DNA of 64,000 bases from Chloroflexota bacterium (GTDB lineage Bacteria > Chloroflexota > UBA6077 > FW602-bin22 > CADDYW01), in assembly GCA_902810745.1 (NCBI GenBank), contig CADDYW010000008.1, forward strand, positions 37,400-101,399. Reading direction: 5' to 3'. Below, piece by piece: positions 1-8,525 of this stretch; the stretch's first letter is position 1; each line of letters starts with the position of its first letter. Below the pieces are notes generated by a model. The model worked only from the letters and a program-made list of their open reading frames with translations. It was not told where the DNA came from and did no database searches. Position numbers and translations under genes: made by a program.

Positions 1-55
1 GATCTCTTCGGGTTTCATCGCGCGTGATCCACGCAGAACCAGGAGGCTTCAGATC

Positions 56-1051
56 GTGCCACCGCTAGTCAGCGTACTCATGGCCGTATACAACGGAGAG
101 AGGTTCCTGCCCACTGCTATCGAGAGCGTCCTTACCCAGGACGTAGGCGAGCTTGAGCTTGTGATTGGGGACAACGCTTCCACCGACGCGACCGCGGACA
201 TCGTCGGGACGTATGCACACCGCGACAGTCGAATAAAGTACTTCCGCAACGCATCGAACCTCGGCGCCACGGCAAACTGGAACCTGTGCTATCGCAATTC
301 CGATCCTTCGAGCACCTACTGGGCGTTCCTGGCATCCGACGACTGGTGGGAGCCGTCTTTCCTGAGAACGACGATTGACATTGCCGAGCACAACCCCACC
401 GTGACCGTCGTCCACACCGACATGTTCCGGACCGACGCGGCCGGGCGGGTGATCAACCGGTACTCGGACCTTTTTCCTGGTCATCCCGCGCCCGGGATCC
501 ACCGCGCGGTGCGCGAGCTCTTTGACGGGACCTACATCAACATCATGGCTGCCCTGGTCCGGCGGAGGGCGCAGGAGGCGATCTATCCTGTCGACGATCT
601 CCTCGATCCTGATCTCACCCTCACCCCGGATCTTCACCTCTGGCTCCAGCTCTTCATCCGCGGGGCAGCTGGCTATTACGTTCCCGAGCCCCTGGCCTGC
701 TATCGCAAACACGAGAACGCCATGACCATGCCTGCGAACATCGTCTCCCGCCTCCGCGAAGAGGTCGTGATCTTTCGGGATAAGCTTGTCGATGTGTGTC
801 CCCCCGAGCTTGAGCCAGCCCGCCGCGCAGCACTTGTCAATCGCCTCGCTGCGCTCGGGTTCGAGCTCCTGCGGAGTGGCCGAGCTGACGAGGCACTCGA
901 GCCGCTGCAGGCCGCGCTCGCGGCGAGTGCACGACGCCGTCTGGACGTGTCGGTCGCGCACCTGATCTCGGCATTACCGGTGTCTCCGTCACGACGGGCA
1001 ACGATCTGGCAGCTTGCGCGCGCGAGCGCGCGCGCGCTCGGAAGAGCATAG
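56..1051 (+). CDS. GT2 family glycosyltransferase
   Basis: Inverting GT-A glycosyltransferase that probably adds one sugar to a lipid-linked glycan repeat at the cytoplasmic membrane face; donor and acceptor cannot be read. The N-terminus has the family-2 pattern VSVLMAVYNGERFL, then a D-N-A-S-T-D stretch and an ASDDW metal-binding motif near residue 100. The last ~80 residues are Ala/Arg-rich with no membrane segment. GTG start chosen because AGGAGG lies at 41-46, nine bases upstream. It is the first gene of the glycan locus seen here; a stop codon at 24-26 may end an upstream gene outside the window. Confidence 0.88.
   Translation: MPPLVSVLMAVYNGERFLPTAIESVLTQDVGELELVIGDNASTDATADIVGTYAHRDSRIKYFRNASNLGATANWNLCYRNSDPSSTYWAFLASDDWWEPSFLRTTIDIAEHNPTVTVVHTDMFRTDAAGRVINRYSDLFPGHPAPGIHRAVRELFDGTYINIMAALVRRRAQEAIYPVDDLLDPDLTLTPDLHLWLQLFIRGAAGYYVPEPLACYRKHENAMTMPANIVSRLREEVVIFRDKLVDVCPPELEPARRAALVNRLAALGFELLRSGRADEALEPLQAALAASARRRLDVSVAHLISALPVSPSRRATIWQLARASARALGRA
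1015..1037. repeat. Alternating CG/GC tract at end of GT2 gene
   Basis: Two runs of alternating CG dinucleotides separated by AG, inside the last codons of the GT2 gene (Ala/Arg/Ser codons). The tract is self-complementary and of Z-DNA-prone composition. It may simply reflect Ala-Arg codon use. Confidence 0.5.
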
Positions 1052-1065
1052 ACAGGAGTGGCATC

Positions 1066-2031
1066 ATGGTGGTAAGCGGGCGAGTGAGGACACCGCGCGT
1101 CGAGACCCCGGAGTGGCCGTCGCTCGTCGGCGCCCGAATCGTCATAACTGGCGCGGCCGGTTTCATCGGCCGTGCGCTGCTGCGGGCACTGGTCACGAGT
1201 GGCGCCCGGTCGATCGTCGCGATCGACGTGCGTTCAACGGGCGAAATTCCGACTGACGAGCGGGACCGTTGCGAGGTCGTGGTCTGCGAACGTAGTATTC
1301 TCCTTCCTCTCGATGACGTGCTCGACGGCGCTGACGTCGTCTTTCACCTCGCGGCGCAGGTCGGCACGACCGACTCGATCCACAACCCCCACTACGACGC
1401 GGTGACCAACGTTCAGGGAACGATCATGCTCCTCGAGGCGTGTCGAAGGGTGGGCGTTCGTCGGCTCGTCTACAGCTCGTCGGCCGCGGTGTACGGTGCC
1501 CCCGTCTATCTGCCGATCGACGAGAAGCATCCCACCGCGCCCAGCTCTCCCTATGGCCTCTCCAAGCTGACGGCAGAGCGCTACTGTCTCCTGTACGGGG
1601 AGCTATACAATCTCTCGGTCGTCGCGCTCCGCTACTTCAACGTCTACGGACCTCAGCAGACCAGCAGCAGCTACGCCGCGGTAATTCCGCTGTTCCTCCG
1701 GCGCGTGGCCCGGAATGAGCCCCTGATCATCGAGGGCGATGGCTACCAGACGCGCGATTTCGTGCACGTACAGGACGTTGTCCGCGCGAATCTACTCGCG
1801 GCCACGTCTCACTTCGATGGGGTGCTCAATATCGGAAGTGGGCGTGCCACGTCCATTCGCGAGCTCGCGGCCCTGATCGGTGGTCCGTCCTATCCCATCG
1901 AGTACGTGCCGGCGCGAGCGGGAGATATTCCTTACAGCGTGGCGGCGATCGGCGCGGCACGCGCGGCTATTGGCTATTCTCCCAGGATTTCTCTAGAGCA
2001 AGGTCTTCGGACCCTCCGTGGCGCTTACTGA
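1066..2031 (+). CDS. NAD-dependent sugar-nucleotide epimerase/dehydratase (GalE-like, extended SDR)
   Basis: Extended short-chain dehydrogenase that probably epimerises or dehydrates a nucleotide sugar for the neighbouring glycosyltransferases. The Rossmann motif GAAGFIG lies at residues 29-35, SSS at 137-139, and the catalytic YxxxK is Y163/K167. The R-Y-F-N-V-Y-G-P-Q substrate-region motif and the G-D-G-x-Q-x-R-D-F-V-H-V block typical of UDP-glucose 4-epimerase relatives are present. ATG start has AGGAG at 1054-1058. A ~24-residue extension precedes the fold. The exact substrate (UDP-Glc, UDP-GlcNAc, UDP-GlcA) is not decidable. Confidence 0.87.
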   Translation: MVVSGRVRTPRVETPEWPSLVGARIVITGAAGFIGRALLRALVTSGARSIVAIDVRSTGEIPTDERDRCEVVVCERSILLPLDDVLDGADVVFHLAAQVGTTDSIHNPHYDAVTNVQGTIMLLEACRRVGVRRLVYSSSAAVYGAPVYLPIDEKHPTAPSSPYGLSKLTAERYCLLYGELYNLSVVALRYFNVYGPQQTSSSYAAVIPLFLRRVARNEPLIIEGDGYQTRDFVHVQDVVRANLLAATSHFDGVLNIGSGRATSIRELAALIGGPSYPIEYVPARAGDIPYSVAAIGAARAAIGYSPRISLEQGLRTLRGAY

Positions 2032-2117
2032 CGCCGAAACGGTGACCCGGCACCGTGGCGCGAGCCGTCAGAGCATCTCGTCGTTGCGGAGATCGTGGAC
2101 TCGCCAGGAGGCTAGGA

Positions 2118-3197
2118 TTGCGCACCGTCGTCACGAAAGATGATACTCCTTCGTTTCCGCCTGGCCAGCCCTGCGTGATTCCGACGCCGGACGGATCTAA
2201 CGAGTGCACGCACCCGAGCGTGATCGACTCGTCCCTGGTTCTGGGCGAGCCGTGGTGCGGATACCGCTACTGGATGGCGTTCACCCCGTATCCGGGGAAC
2301 GATCCGCGACGCTTCCGCCTGGAAAATCCGTGTATCGTCTCAAGTCACGATCTGCGGACCTGGAGCGTACCCGACGGCGTTCGTCTCCCGCTCGTCGGCC
2401 CACCCGGACCGATCGATCTCGTCCGATCCGTCGCGGCCGACATCCCGACGCGCCTGTTCCTCCTCCAGGTGCGAGGTGTTGTCACGCGGCGTAGCTACAA
2501 CGCGGATCCGTCGCTGTTTCTCTCACGGCGTGGAGTGATGTACCTGGCCTACGTCCGCTCGCTGAAGGGAGGCAGCCACGACGAGCTTGTCGCGATCGAA
2601 TCGCGCGACGGCTGGCGCTCGATCAGCCGGCAGCGAGTCATCCTTCGAACCTACCGCGAGGAAGAGACCCACGAGATCAACGTTCCGTCGATCGTCGAGG
2701 GGGAGCGCGCAGGGATGCACCTCTACTACGGATACATTCCGCGCGGCGCAGATGGTCGCCCGCGGTACGATCGGGTTGGCATCCGCCGCCGAATCGGCCT
2801 GGATCTCGATTCACTCGGTCCCGCGACGGATCTGAACGTGCTCGCTCCACCAGGTCAACGCCTCTGGCACCACGAAGTGCGCCGCGCCAATGGTGGGCGC
2901 TTGATTTGCCTCGGCACCTTCACACCGGACGAAGGTGCGGGACACGAAATGATCTGGCCGCCGAGACTGACCCTGTACTGCGGAGAAATCGAGGGTGAGA
3001 CGGTCCGGTTCGATCGCCACCCACTTCTTGCACCGTCGATAGATGGGTGGGACTCGCAGTGTGTCTACAAGCCGTCATTCTTAGTTCAGTGTGACCCGCA
3101 ACGAACCCGTGTGCATCTCTGGTACTCCGCCCAGGATGCGCACACGCGCGCCTGGAGAATCGGATACACCCGGGGACTGGCACCGTGGGACGATTGA
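2118..3197 (+). CDS. Five-bladed beta-propeller glycosidase-like protein (GH43/GH130-like)
   Basis: Predicted beta-propeller protein of about 359 residues with WMAFTPYP, RLENPCIV, NADPSLF and HEINVPSIV segments, which resemble blade strands of GH43/GH68/GH130-type enzymes. No signal peptide is visible, so it may act in the cytoplasm or be non-catalytic. The frame is open from 2055, but the TTG at 2118 has a perfect AGGAGG at 2106-2111 with 6-base spacing, so that start is preferred. Its TGA stop (3195-3197) is in the same frame as the flippase that follows. The family assignment rests on strand pattern only; it could trim or bind the glycan made by the cluster. Confidence 0.6.
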   Translation: MRTVVTKDDTPSFPPGQPCVIPTPDGSNECTHPSVIDSSLVLGEPWCGYRYWMAFTPYPGNDPRRFRLENPCIVSSHDLRTWSVPDGVRLPLVGPPGPIDLVRSVAADIPTRLFLLQVRGVVTRRSYNADPSLFLSRRGVMYLAYVRSLKGGSHDELVAIESRDGWRSISRQRVILRTYREEETHEINVPSIVEGERAGMHLYYGYIPRGADGRPRYDRVGIRRRIGLDLDSLGPATDLNVLAPPGQRLWHHEVRRANGGRLICLGTFTPDEGAGHEMIWPPRLTLYCGEIEGETVRFDRHPLLAPSIDGWDSQCVYKPSFLVQCDPQRTRVHLWYSAQDAHTRAWRIGYTRGLAPWDD

Positions 3198-3311
3198 GAG
3201 GAAGCTATCGAGAGACGCAACTGGCCGGTCAAGGAGATACGTAACGGCCTCTGGAATGGGCTGTCGAATATCGTCGGGGCAGTCACCGGGCTGATCGGAT
3301 CAATCCTGATC

Positions 3312-4703
3312 GTGCGGGACCTTAGCCCCGACGACTACGGCGCGTTCAGCTACTACGTCTGGGTCGCTGGGATCCTGGCCGCAGTCGGCACACTTGCCTT
3401 TCCCGAGGCCATCACGAAGATCACCTCCGAGCTTCGGGGGGAGAGAAGGCTGATCGAGGCGCGCGCCCTTGCACGCTGGGTCACGATAGGCATCCTGGGA
3501 GCGAATCTGCTGCTCAGCGTCATCGTGTGCATCGTCGCGCTCGACGGCTCACCGAGTCGGCGCCCATTTCTGCTCATCGTCGGCGCGCTCCTTGGGCCGA
3601 CGGCGCTTGCGTCGGTCCTGCGCTCCACCCTGATGGGCCGCGAGCGCTACCGACCGGTCGCGGTTGCCTCGCTTTCATCCTCGGTGATCCAGCTTATCTT
3701 GATCGTAGCTAATTTCCTGGCACGACTAGGTGCACCCGGCTATGTTCTCGCCGTCCTGTCCAGCGGTCTGGTTCAGACCGCGGGATTCGCGGCAGCACTC
3801 GGTCGCGCAGATCTCTCGATCGGCGTGCCGCTGCGGCTTAGCTTCCCGTCGCGAACGACGTTGCGGCGTTATCTCGCGTTCGTCCTTCCAGCAACACTCG
3901 GGATACCTGTGTCGGTGATCGTCTGGGAGAGATCCGAAGTATTCTTCCTCGATCGTTTCTCCGGTCTGGTCCAGGTTGGCTACTACAATCTGGCCTATAC
4001 CGTCTTCTCGATGGTTCTGATGCTTGGCTGGGCGCTGGTCAACGGCTTCTATCCCGCGATCTCCCGTGATTATGGCGCTGGCGAGTGGCATCGGATCCGG
4101 GAAAAACTCGGCCGCAGCTTCCTTTTTGGAGCACTGTACGCGGTTCCCCTCAGCTTTGGAGGATGGGCGACGATCGACGGGCTGATCTCCTTGCTGTATG
4201 GGGATAGGATGCTTCCCGCCGTCTCTGTCGCGCGCGTGCTGCTGATCGGACTGGTTCCAGGCGTGCTCTCCGGCGTTCTGGGAACTCTCATCCTGGCCAC
4301 CGGTCGTGTCTGGCTCTCTCTGTCCGCGAGCATCCTGCTATCAGCGGTGAATATCGTCCTCGACCTCATCCTGATCCCACGCTACGCTGCCCTTGGTGCT
4401 GCTTTCGCCAGCACGATGTCGCAGCTTGTCTATGCGATGATCCTGTTCGCGATCGTAGCTCGCGTCTTCGGTATCGATCTCCCGTGGCGACGGTTACTCG
4501 GCATCGTCGTGTCTGGCGCTGTCACGACGTTCGTGCTCCCGGTCATGCTGGAGCTCTGGATTCCCGGAGCGCTGGGTCTCGTCAGCGCCATTGTCCTGAG
4601 TGCAGCCGTCTACATCGTCGTCGTCGGCCTCAGCGGCTACCTGCAGATCCTTCTCCCGGCGGAAGGTGCAGCAGATACAGATATCGTAAGGATGCGGGCG
4701 TGA
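3312..4703 (+). CDS. Oligosaccharide flippase (Wzx/MATE-MVF type)
   Basis: Polytopic protein with about 12-14 hydrophobic segments, beginning with the RDLSPDDYGAFSYY motif typical of Wzx-type polysaccharide flippases. It would move lipid-linked repeat units across the membrane. The coordinates give the first canonical start, GTG 3312. Coding-like sequence continues in frame upstream to 3198 (charged start, then a complete first membrane helix at about 3258-3311), yet there is no ATG, GTG or TTG between the preceding TGA and 3312. The real start may be a rare codon near 3207, or the sequence may carry an error. The stop overlaps the next GTG by 4 nt. Confidence 0.85.
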   Translation: MRDLSPDDYGAFSYYVWVAGILAAVGTLAFPEAITKITSELRGERRLIEARALARWVTIGILGANLLLSVIVCIVALDGSPSRRPFLLIVGALLGPTALASVLRSTLMGRERYRPVAVASLSSSVIQLILIVANFLARLGAPGYVLAVLSSGLVQTAGFAAALGRADLSIGVPLRLSFPSRTTLRRYLAFVLPATLGIPVSVIVWERSEVFFLDRFSGLVQVGYYNLAYTVFSMVLMLGWALVNGFYPAISRDYGAGEWHRIREKLGRSFLFGALYAVPLSFGGWATIDGLISLLYGDRMLPAVSVARVLLIGLVPGVLSGVLGTLILATGRVWLSLSASILLSAVNIVLDLILIPRYAALGAAFASTMSQLVYAMILFAIVARVFGIDLPWRRLLGIVVSGAVTTFVLPVMLELWIPGALGLVSAIVLSAAVYIVVVGLSGYLQILLPAEGAADTDIVRMRA

Positions 4704-5935
4704 GGGTTCTTCATCTGCTCGGGGACCGCAAGCTGCCCCGTGACCCCGATGCCGAAGGAAGCAGCGGGATCGTCCGGGCCGTCCTCGAGCTCGCGCGCGC
4801 TCAGACGGCACTAGGGCACCAGGTGACCGTGGCGGCAACTGGCTACACATCCTGGAAAACGGAGTGGGAAGGCGTTCACCTGCGTGGGATGCCGATGCTG
4901 GCCTGGGCCCGGTGGTCGATTGGCGGAAAGACGATTGACTTCCGCCACCATCTGCCGTTGGTCTGGCTCACTCGACGGCAGACTTTCGACGTTGTGCACG
5001 GCCACTCCTATGGTTATCTGCGCTTCCTGCGTGCACGCGCGCGCATCGCGCACTTCCACGGAGACCCGTTCTTCAAGGGTCAGCCGGGCGAGAGTCTGGA
5101 TCTGAAGCCCGCGGATCTCGCGACCATCGCGCGAGTGACCGATGCTCAGATAACCGTCAACCAATGCTTCGCTCGCGAAATCGAGCGGCGACTGAACGGT
5201 CGCGCGCACGTGCGGGTCGTGCACAACGCCGTCGACGTAGCTCGCTTCGGCTCCGCGGAAAACCTGTCAGCTGCCCGCGTGCTACGGCAGACGTGGCGGG
5301 CGGAAGAGAGTGACGTCGTCTTTCTGTTCGCGGGCGCCATCGTGCCGGACAAAGGGGTCATCTTCCTCGCGCGGGCGTTCGCACGGGTGGCAGCACAGAC
5401 CCGCTCCGCGCACCTGGTAATCGCCGGAGCGAGCGGGCTCTGGGGCAGGTCGACCGATCGTCAAACGCCCTTTGGGCGCTATCAGAGTGAGATCGAGCAG
5501 GTGCTTCGGCCAGCGATCGAATCCGGCCAGGTCCACCGCCTCGGGAAGGTTGCCTTTGCCGATATGCCAGCGGTGTACGCCGCCGCCGACGTGCTGATCC
5601 TGCCGTCGATCGTGCGCGAAGGGTGTCCCATGGTGATCCTCGAGGCGATGGCCGCGGGGCGTGCCGTGATCGCTACCGAAGTCGGCGGTGTTCCCGAGAT
5701 CGTCGATGCGCGGACCTCCATCCTCGTCCCTCCAGGAGATGATGAGCAGCTTGCGACAGCAATGGGTGCGCTCCTTGGCGACCGTGCGCGCCTCACAAGT
5801 CTGGGCACGTCCGCGAGGCAGAAGGCAGCGGCGTTGTCCTGGGAGACCGCTGCGCTCCAGCTTGACACGATCTACCAGGAGATCGAGCGGCGGAAGTCCA
5901 GGCCTGAAGTTGCTCGATCGGGTTCCGAGCAATAG
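4700..5935 (+). CDS. GT4 family glycosyltransferase
   Basis: Retaining GT-B glycosyltransferase of 411 residues. The N-terminal domain starts VRVLHLLGDRKLP. The C-terminal domain carries the family-4 nucleotide-sugar site with the REGCPMVILEAMAAG E-x7-E motif and then TEVGGVPEIV. GTG 4700 is chosen because it overlaps the flippase stop (GTGA) and has AAGGA about 7 bases upstream. The frame is open further upstream, but that part lies inside the flippase and reads as low-complexity basic sequence. It probably adds a hexose to the lipid-linked repeat. Confidence 0.88.
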   Translation: MRVLHLLGDRKLPRDPDAEGSSGIVRAVLELARAQTALGHQVTVAATGYTSWKTEWEGVHLRGMPMLAWARWSIGGKTIDFRHHLPLVWLTRRQTFDVVHGHSYGYLRFLRARARIAHFHGDPFFKGQPGESLDLKPADLATIARVTDAQITVNQCFAREIERRLNGRAHVRVVHNAVDVARFGSAENLSAARVLRQTWRAEESDVVFLFAGAIVPDKGVIFLARAFARVAAQTRSAHLVIAGASGLWGRSTDRQTPFGRYQSEIEQVLRPAIESGQVHRLGKVAFADMPAVYAAADVLILPSIVREGCPMVILEAMAAGRAVIATEVGGVPEIVDARTSILVPPGDDEQLATAMGALLGDRARLTSLGTSARQKAAALSWETAALQLDTIYQEIERRKSRPEVARSGSEQ

Positions 5936-6138
5936 CTGCCCCATCAAGCGGGTGTCTGAGGGCGCTGCCCGTCAGGTACGACCGTCGAACGCGATGGTTC
6001 CAGCTTCAGGCAGTCAAAGCGATTCCGGATGAGCCACACGTGCGTCTTCGCAAGGGAGAAGTTGCCAGACCCTGACTACCTCCCTGTGCTCGTACCGAGT
6101 GAGCATTCGGAACCAGATTCCACATCGCGGGGGAAGAG

Positions 6139-7533
6139 GTGCAAGTTAACCAGCCCGTACCAGCACAGAGACCGGTCCAGATGATCACCGGCGGGGTGAT
6201 CATCGCCGTCGCTCTGGCCCTGAGCGGGTGGGCCGGCGCCCAGTACTCGCTCGTGCAGCCGCAGGATGTCCCGTCGGTCGACCCGAACTACGCGCTCGAC
6301 GTCCAGACCTGGTGGGCACAGCATCCGCTGAATCCGGAGAACCCGTCTGGCATTCCGATTGGCGGAATTGGATCACGCCCGCCCGTGATCAACGTCCGGA
6401 CGCAGTTCGACGGCAATACGCAGGCAGCGATCAATGCGCTCCCCGAGAGCGGAGGAACGCTCTTGTTCCCACCCGGCGTATATCAGCCGTTCCAGATCAT
6501 CGGGCGGAGTCACATCCACTTCATCTCCGATGGAGGAGCGACCATTGTCGGCCACAGCGGAATCTTCGCGTGTCCGCAGTCGACGAACTATACGAACTTC
6601 AACCGGCTTGTCTTCACGCGCGACCCCGCGTCTCTCGACTGCTTCAGCCATCCGGTTCAGGACTTCTACTTCAAGAACCTGACGTTCGATGGTAATCATT
6701 CCGCGACTACCGCCGTGGATATGGCCGTCGCTCGGGATGTCGTCTTCGACCGGGTCACGTTCCAGAACTATCGACGGGTCGATGTGACCTACGAAATTGG
6801 TCTGATCAATGCCGACCGTGGATCTGACAACATCTGGTGCCGGGGCTGCCACTTCGTCGGAAGCCAGAGAATGGCCGTCTTCATGGACGGCGTTCATGGC
6901 GGAGGCATCGTCGACTCGCGATTCGAGAAAGACTTCTATGCGATGTGGCTCATGTTCGGTACGAATGACGACTTTACCATCGATGTCAATCACGATGGGA
7001 AATATGACCTCCAGGAGCAGCGGACCAGCCAGTACATCGTCGTCGCCAACAACACGTTCTATGGCCCGATCTACGAGGGCCTGGACATGAACGGCATGCG
7101 CTCGCTGGTCGCAAACAACGTCGAAAAGGGTACTCTCTATTTCGACTTCGCTCGCTACACAGCCCGCTGCTCCCAGCGGGGCGGCGATGCCGGGCTCGTC
7201 TACGTCGACGAGGGAAACGTCATCGTCGACAACCAGGTTGATCAGACTCCGATCTTCGTCAAGATGGACCAGAGTGCTGGTCGCCTCAACTGCCCGCACG
7301 AAAACTATGGACGGCTAGGACGGTATATCATTCGGAACAATGCCATTTTGAAGACCCCCCCAGACTTCCGTCTCGTGGCCGAGCTTGGCTCGATCATCGG
7401 ACCCAATTCAGTCGAGGGGAACTGCGTCAACACGTCTCGCTGCCGACCAGCGCCGACGCCAGTGCCCACCGCACCGTCGACTCCGTTTACAGAGCGCCTG
7501 CAAAACGCATTGATCCTGCGACGTCCCGAGTGA
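6139..7533 (+). CDS. Secreted parallel beta-helix (pectate-lyase-fold) protein with EF-hand-like loop
   Basis: Right-handed parallel beta-helix protein of 464 residues. A hydrophobic stretch at about 16-30 ending A-G-A-Q looks like a signal peptide. It is followed by the GGTLLFPPGVY entry motif of pectate-lyase/rhamnogalacturonase folds, then repeated rungs (FKNLTFDGN, VVFDRVTFQN, YIVVANNTFYG). An EF-hand-type loop D-x-N-x-D-G-x-x-D-x-x-E starts at about residue 282, suggesting a bound calcium. The C-terminus is Pro/Thr-rich. It could cleave or epimerise the exported polysaccharide, or act as a scaffold; no catalytic set was identified. A GA-rich stretch lies just before GTG 6139. Confidence 0.72.
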   Translation: MQVNQPVPAQRPVQMITGGVIIAVALALSGWAGAQYSLVQPQDVPSVDPNYALDVQTWWAQHPLNPENPSGIPIGGIGSRPPVINVRTQFDGNTQAAINALPESGGTLLFPPGVYQPFQIIGRSHIHFISDGGATIVGHSGIFACPQSTNYTNFNRLVFTRDPASLDCFSHPVQDFYFKNLTFDGNHSATTAVDMAVARDVVFDRVTFQNYRRVDVTYEIGLINADRGSDNIWCRGCHFVGSQRMAVFMDGVHGGGIVDSRFEKDFYAMWLMFGTNDDFTIDVNHDGKYDLQEQRTSQYIVVANNTFYGPIYEGLDMNGMRSLVANNVEKGTLYFDFARYTARCSQRGGDAGLVYVDEGNVIVDNQVDQTPIFVKMDQSAGRLNCPHENYGRLGRYIIRNNAILKTPPDFRLVAELGSIIGPNSVEGNCVNTSRCRPAPTPVPTAPSTPFTERLQNALILRRPE

Positions 7534-7865
7534 ATCACCCATGTTCCCGAGCCGCTAGACGGTAACACCACTGCTCGCCATGCCGGCAGGCCACGACACT
7601 GCGCCGAGCTCTCGATCGCGCGTTCAGCACCTGATCGACCGGCGTCGGGGTTCCGCCAGAGGCCCCGCACCCTACGACGCGGGCACGGCGCGGATCGTAA
7701 CGCACCTCGGCCGCGCCTTAGAGCACGCGGCGGTATGAATGAGCCGGCAGCCTCCCAATCCCCTCTCCCTTTGGGAGAGGGAGATAGTCGCCTTCCCGGC
7801 GGCTCCGCCTTTTTGCTCGGTGCGTTAGATCGTGTGCTCACTCTAGATCCTATGCGGTACGACCA
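7534..7865. other. Intergenic region at left edge of rearranged block
   Basis: 332 bp with no convincing gene. It separates the beta-helix gene from a truncated GT4 gene. It contains a short perfect hairpin (7761-7781) within a CT-rich/GA-rich stretch. A minus-strand open frame here is Arg/Pro/Gly-rich and looks spurious. It holds the probable left breakpoint of the 7866-13338 block. Confidence 0.55.
7761..7781. repeat. Perfect 9-bp inverted repeat, 3-nt loop
   Basis: CCCTCTCCC (7761-7769), a TTT loop and GGGAGAGGG (7773-7781) form a perfect hairpin in an intergenic spacer. It resembles the short palindromic elements dispersed between genes in many GC-rich genomes. It is followed by a mixed sequence, not a T-run, so a terminator is unlikely. 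Copy number elsewhere cannot be judged from one window. Confidence 0.55.
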
Positions 7866-8525
7866 GTGAAGAGGCTATCGAAGACCATTGTCATACCCGA
7901 GGCGCCGAGTCCGATCTTTCGGCCCCTGGACAGATCTGAGATTGCTCCTACCCTGAGGCGTTACGGTATCGATTTTCCGTACATTCTCTATGTCGGATCC
8001 AGCGAGGCACGGAAGAACCTGGCTCGCCTCCTCGACGCGTTCGCCAGATTACTGCGCGGCGGGAGCAGGACGAAGCTCGTCATTGCTGGAGCGCACGACC
8101 GACAAGCAAGTCAGATCGCGCACACGATCGTGCACTTGGCGCTCGAGCACGACGTGCATTTCACCGGGCCGGTGCAGGACGAGGACCTCCCCGCCCTGTA
8201 CTGCGGCGCGGCTCTATTCGTGTTCCCCAGCCTGATCGAGGGGTTCGGTCTACCGGTGATCGAGGCGATGGCCTGCGGCACGCCGGTCGTCACGTCGAAG
8301 ACCGCCTCCCTACCCGAGATCACCGCGGATGCGGCACTCCTGGTCGACCCGCGCGATCCAGCTGCGCTCGCGGCCGCGATGCGCCAGGTTTTGGACGACC
8401 CGGTCCTCGCCCACGACCTGCGCCTACGCGGCCTGGCCCGAGCCCGAGAGTTCTCCTGGGAGCAGACCGCGCGACAAATGACCTCGATCTACGAGAAGGT
8501 TCTCGCGCAGAGGTCGGGGTGGTGA
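7866..8525 (+). CDS. C-terminal half of a GT4 glycosyltransferase (gene fragment)
   Basis: 219 residues that begin exactly where the C-terminal GT-B domain of a GT4 enzyme should start: TIVIPEAPSPIFRPL, then PYILYVGSSEARKNL, EGFGLPVIEAMACGTPVV and the terminal EFSWEQTARQM helix. The N-terminal acceptor domain is absent, so it is unlikely to be active alone. The missing half matches in kind, length and break position the 157-residue fragment at 12865-13338. Together they make ~376 residues, against 372 in the full-length relative at 33060-34178. The stop overlaps the next gene, so it stays in the operon. A pseudogene fragment is the likeliest reading. Confidence 0.8.
   Translation: MKRLSKTIVIPEAPSPIFRPLDRSEIAPTLRRYGIDFPYILYVGSSEARKNLARLLDAFARLLRGGSRTKLVIAGAHDRQASQIAHTIVHLALEHDVHFTGPVQDEDLPALYCGAALFVFPSLIEGFGLPVIEAMACGTPVVTSKTASLPEITADAALLVDPRDPAALAAAMRQVLDDPVLAHDLRLRGLARAREFSWEQTARQMTSIYEKVLAQRSGW

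Noticed and set aside
3195..3197. Programmed TGA readthrough fusing glycosidase-like protein and flippase
   Set aside because: The two are in frame, but no stimulatory structure or Sec/Pyl context was seen and the fusion has no obvious sense; kept only as an alternative in the start-codon finding.
7305..7841. 178-codon minus-strand frame reaching the 7534-7865 spacer
   Set aside because: Arg/Pro/Ser-rich, half antisense to the beta-helix gene, and passes through a palindromic element; typical spurious translation.
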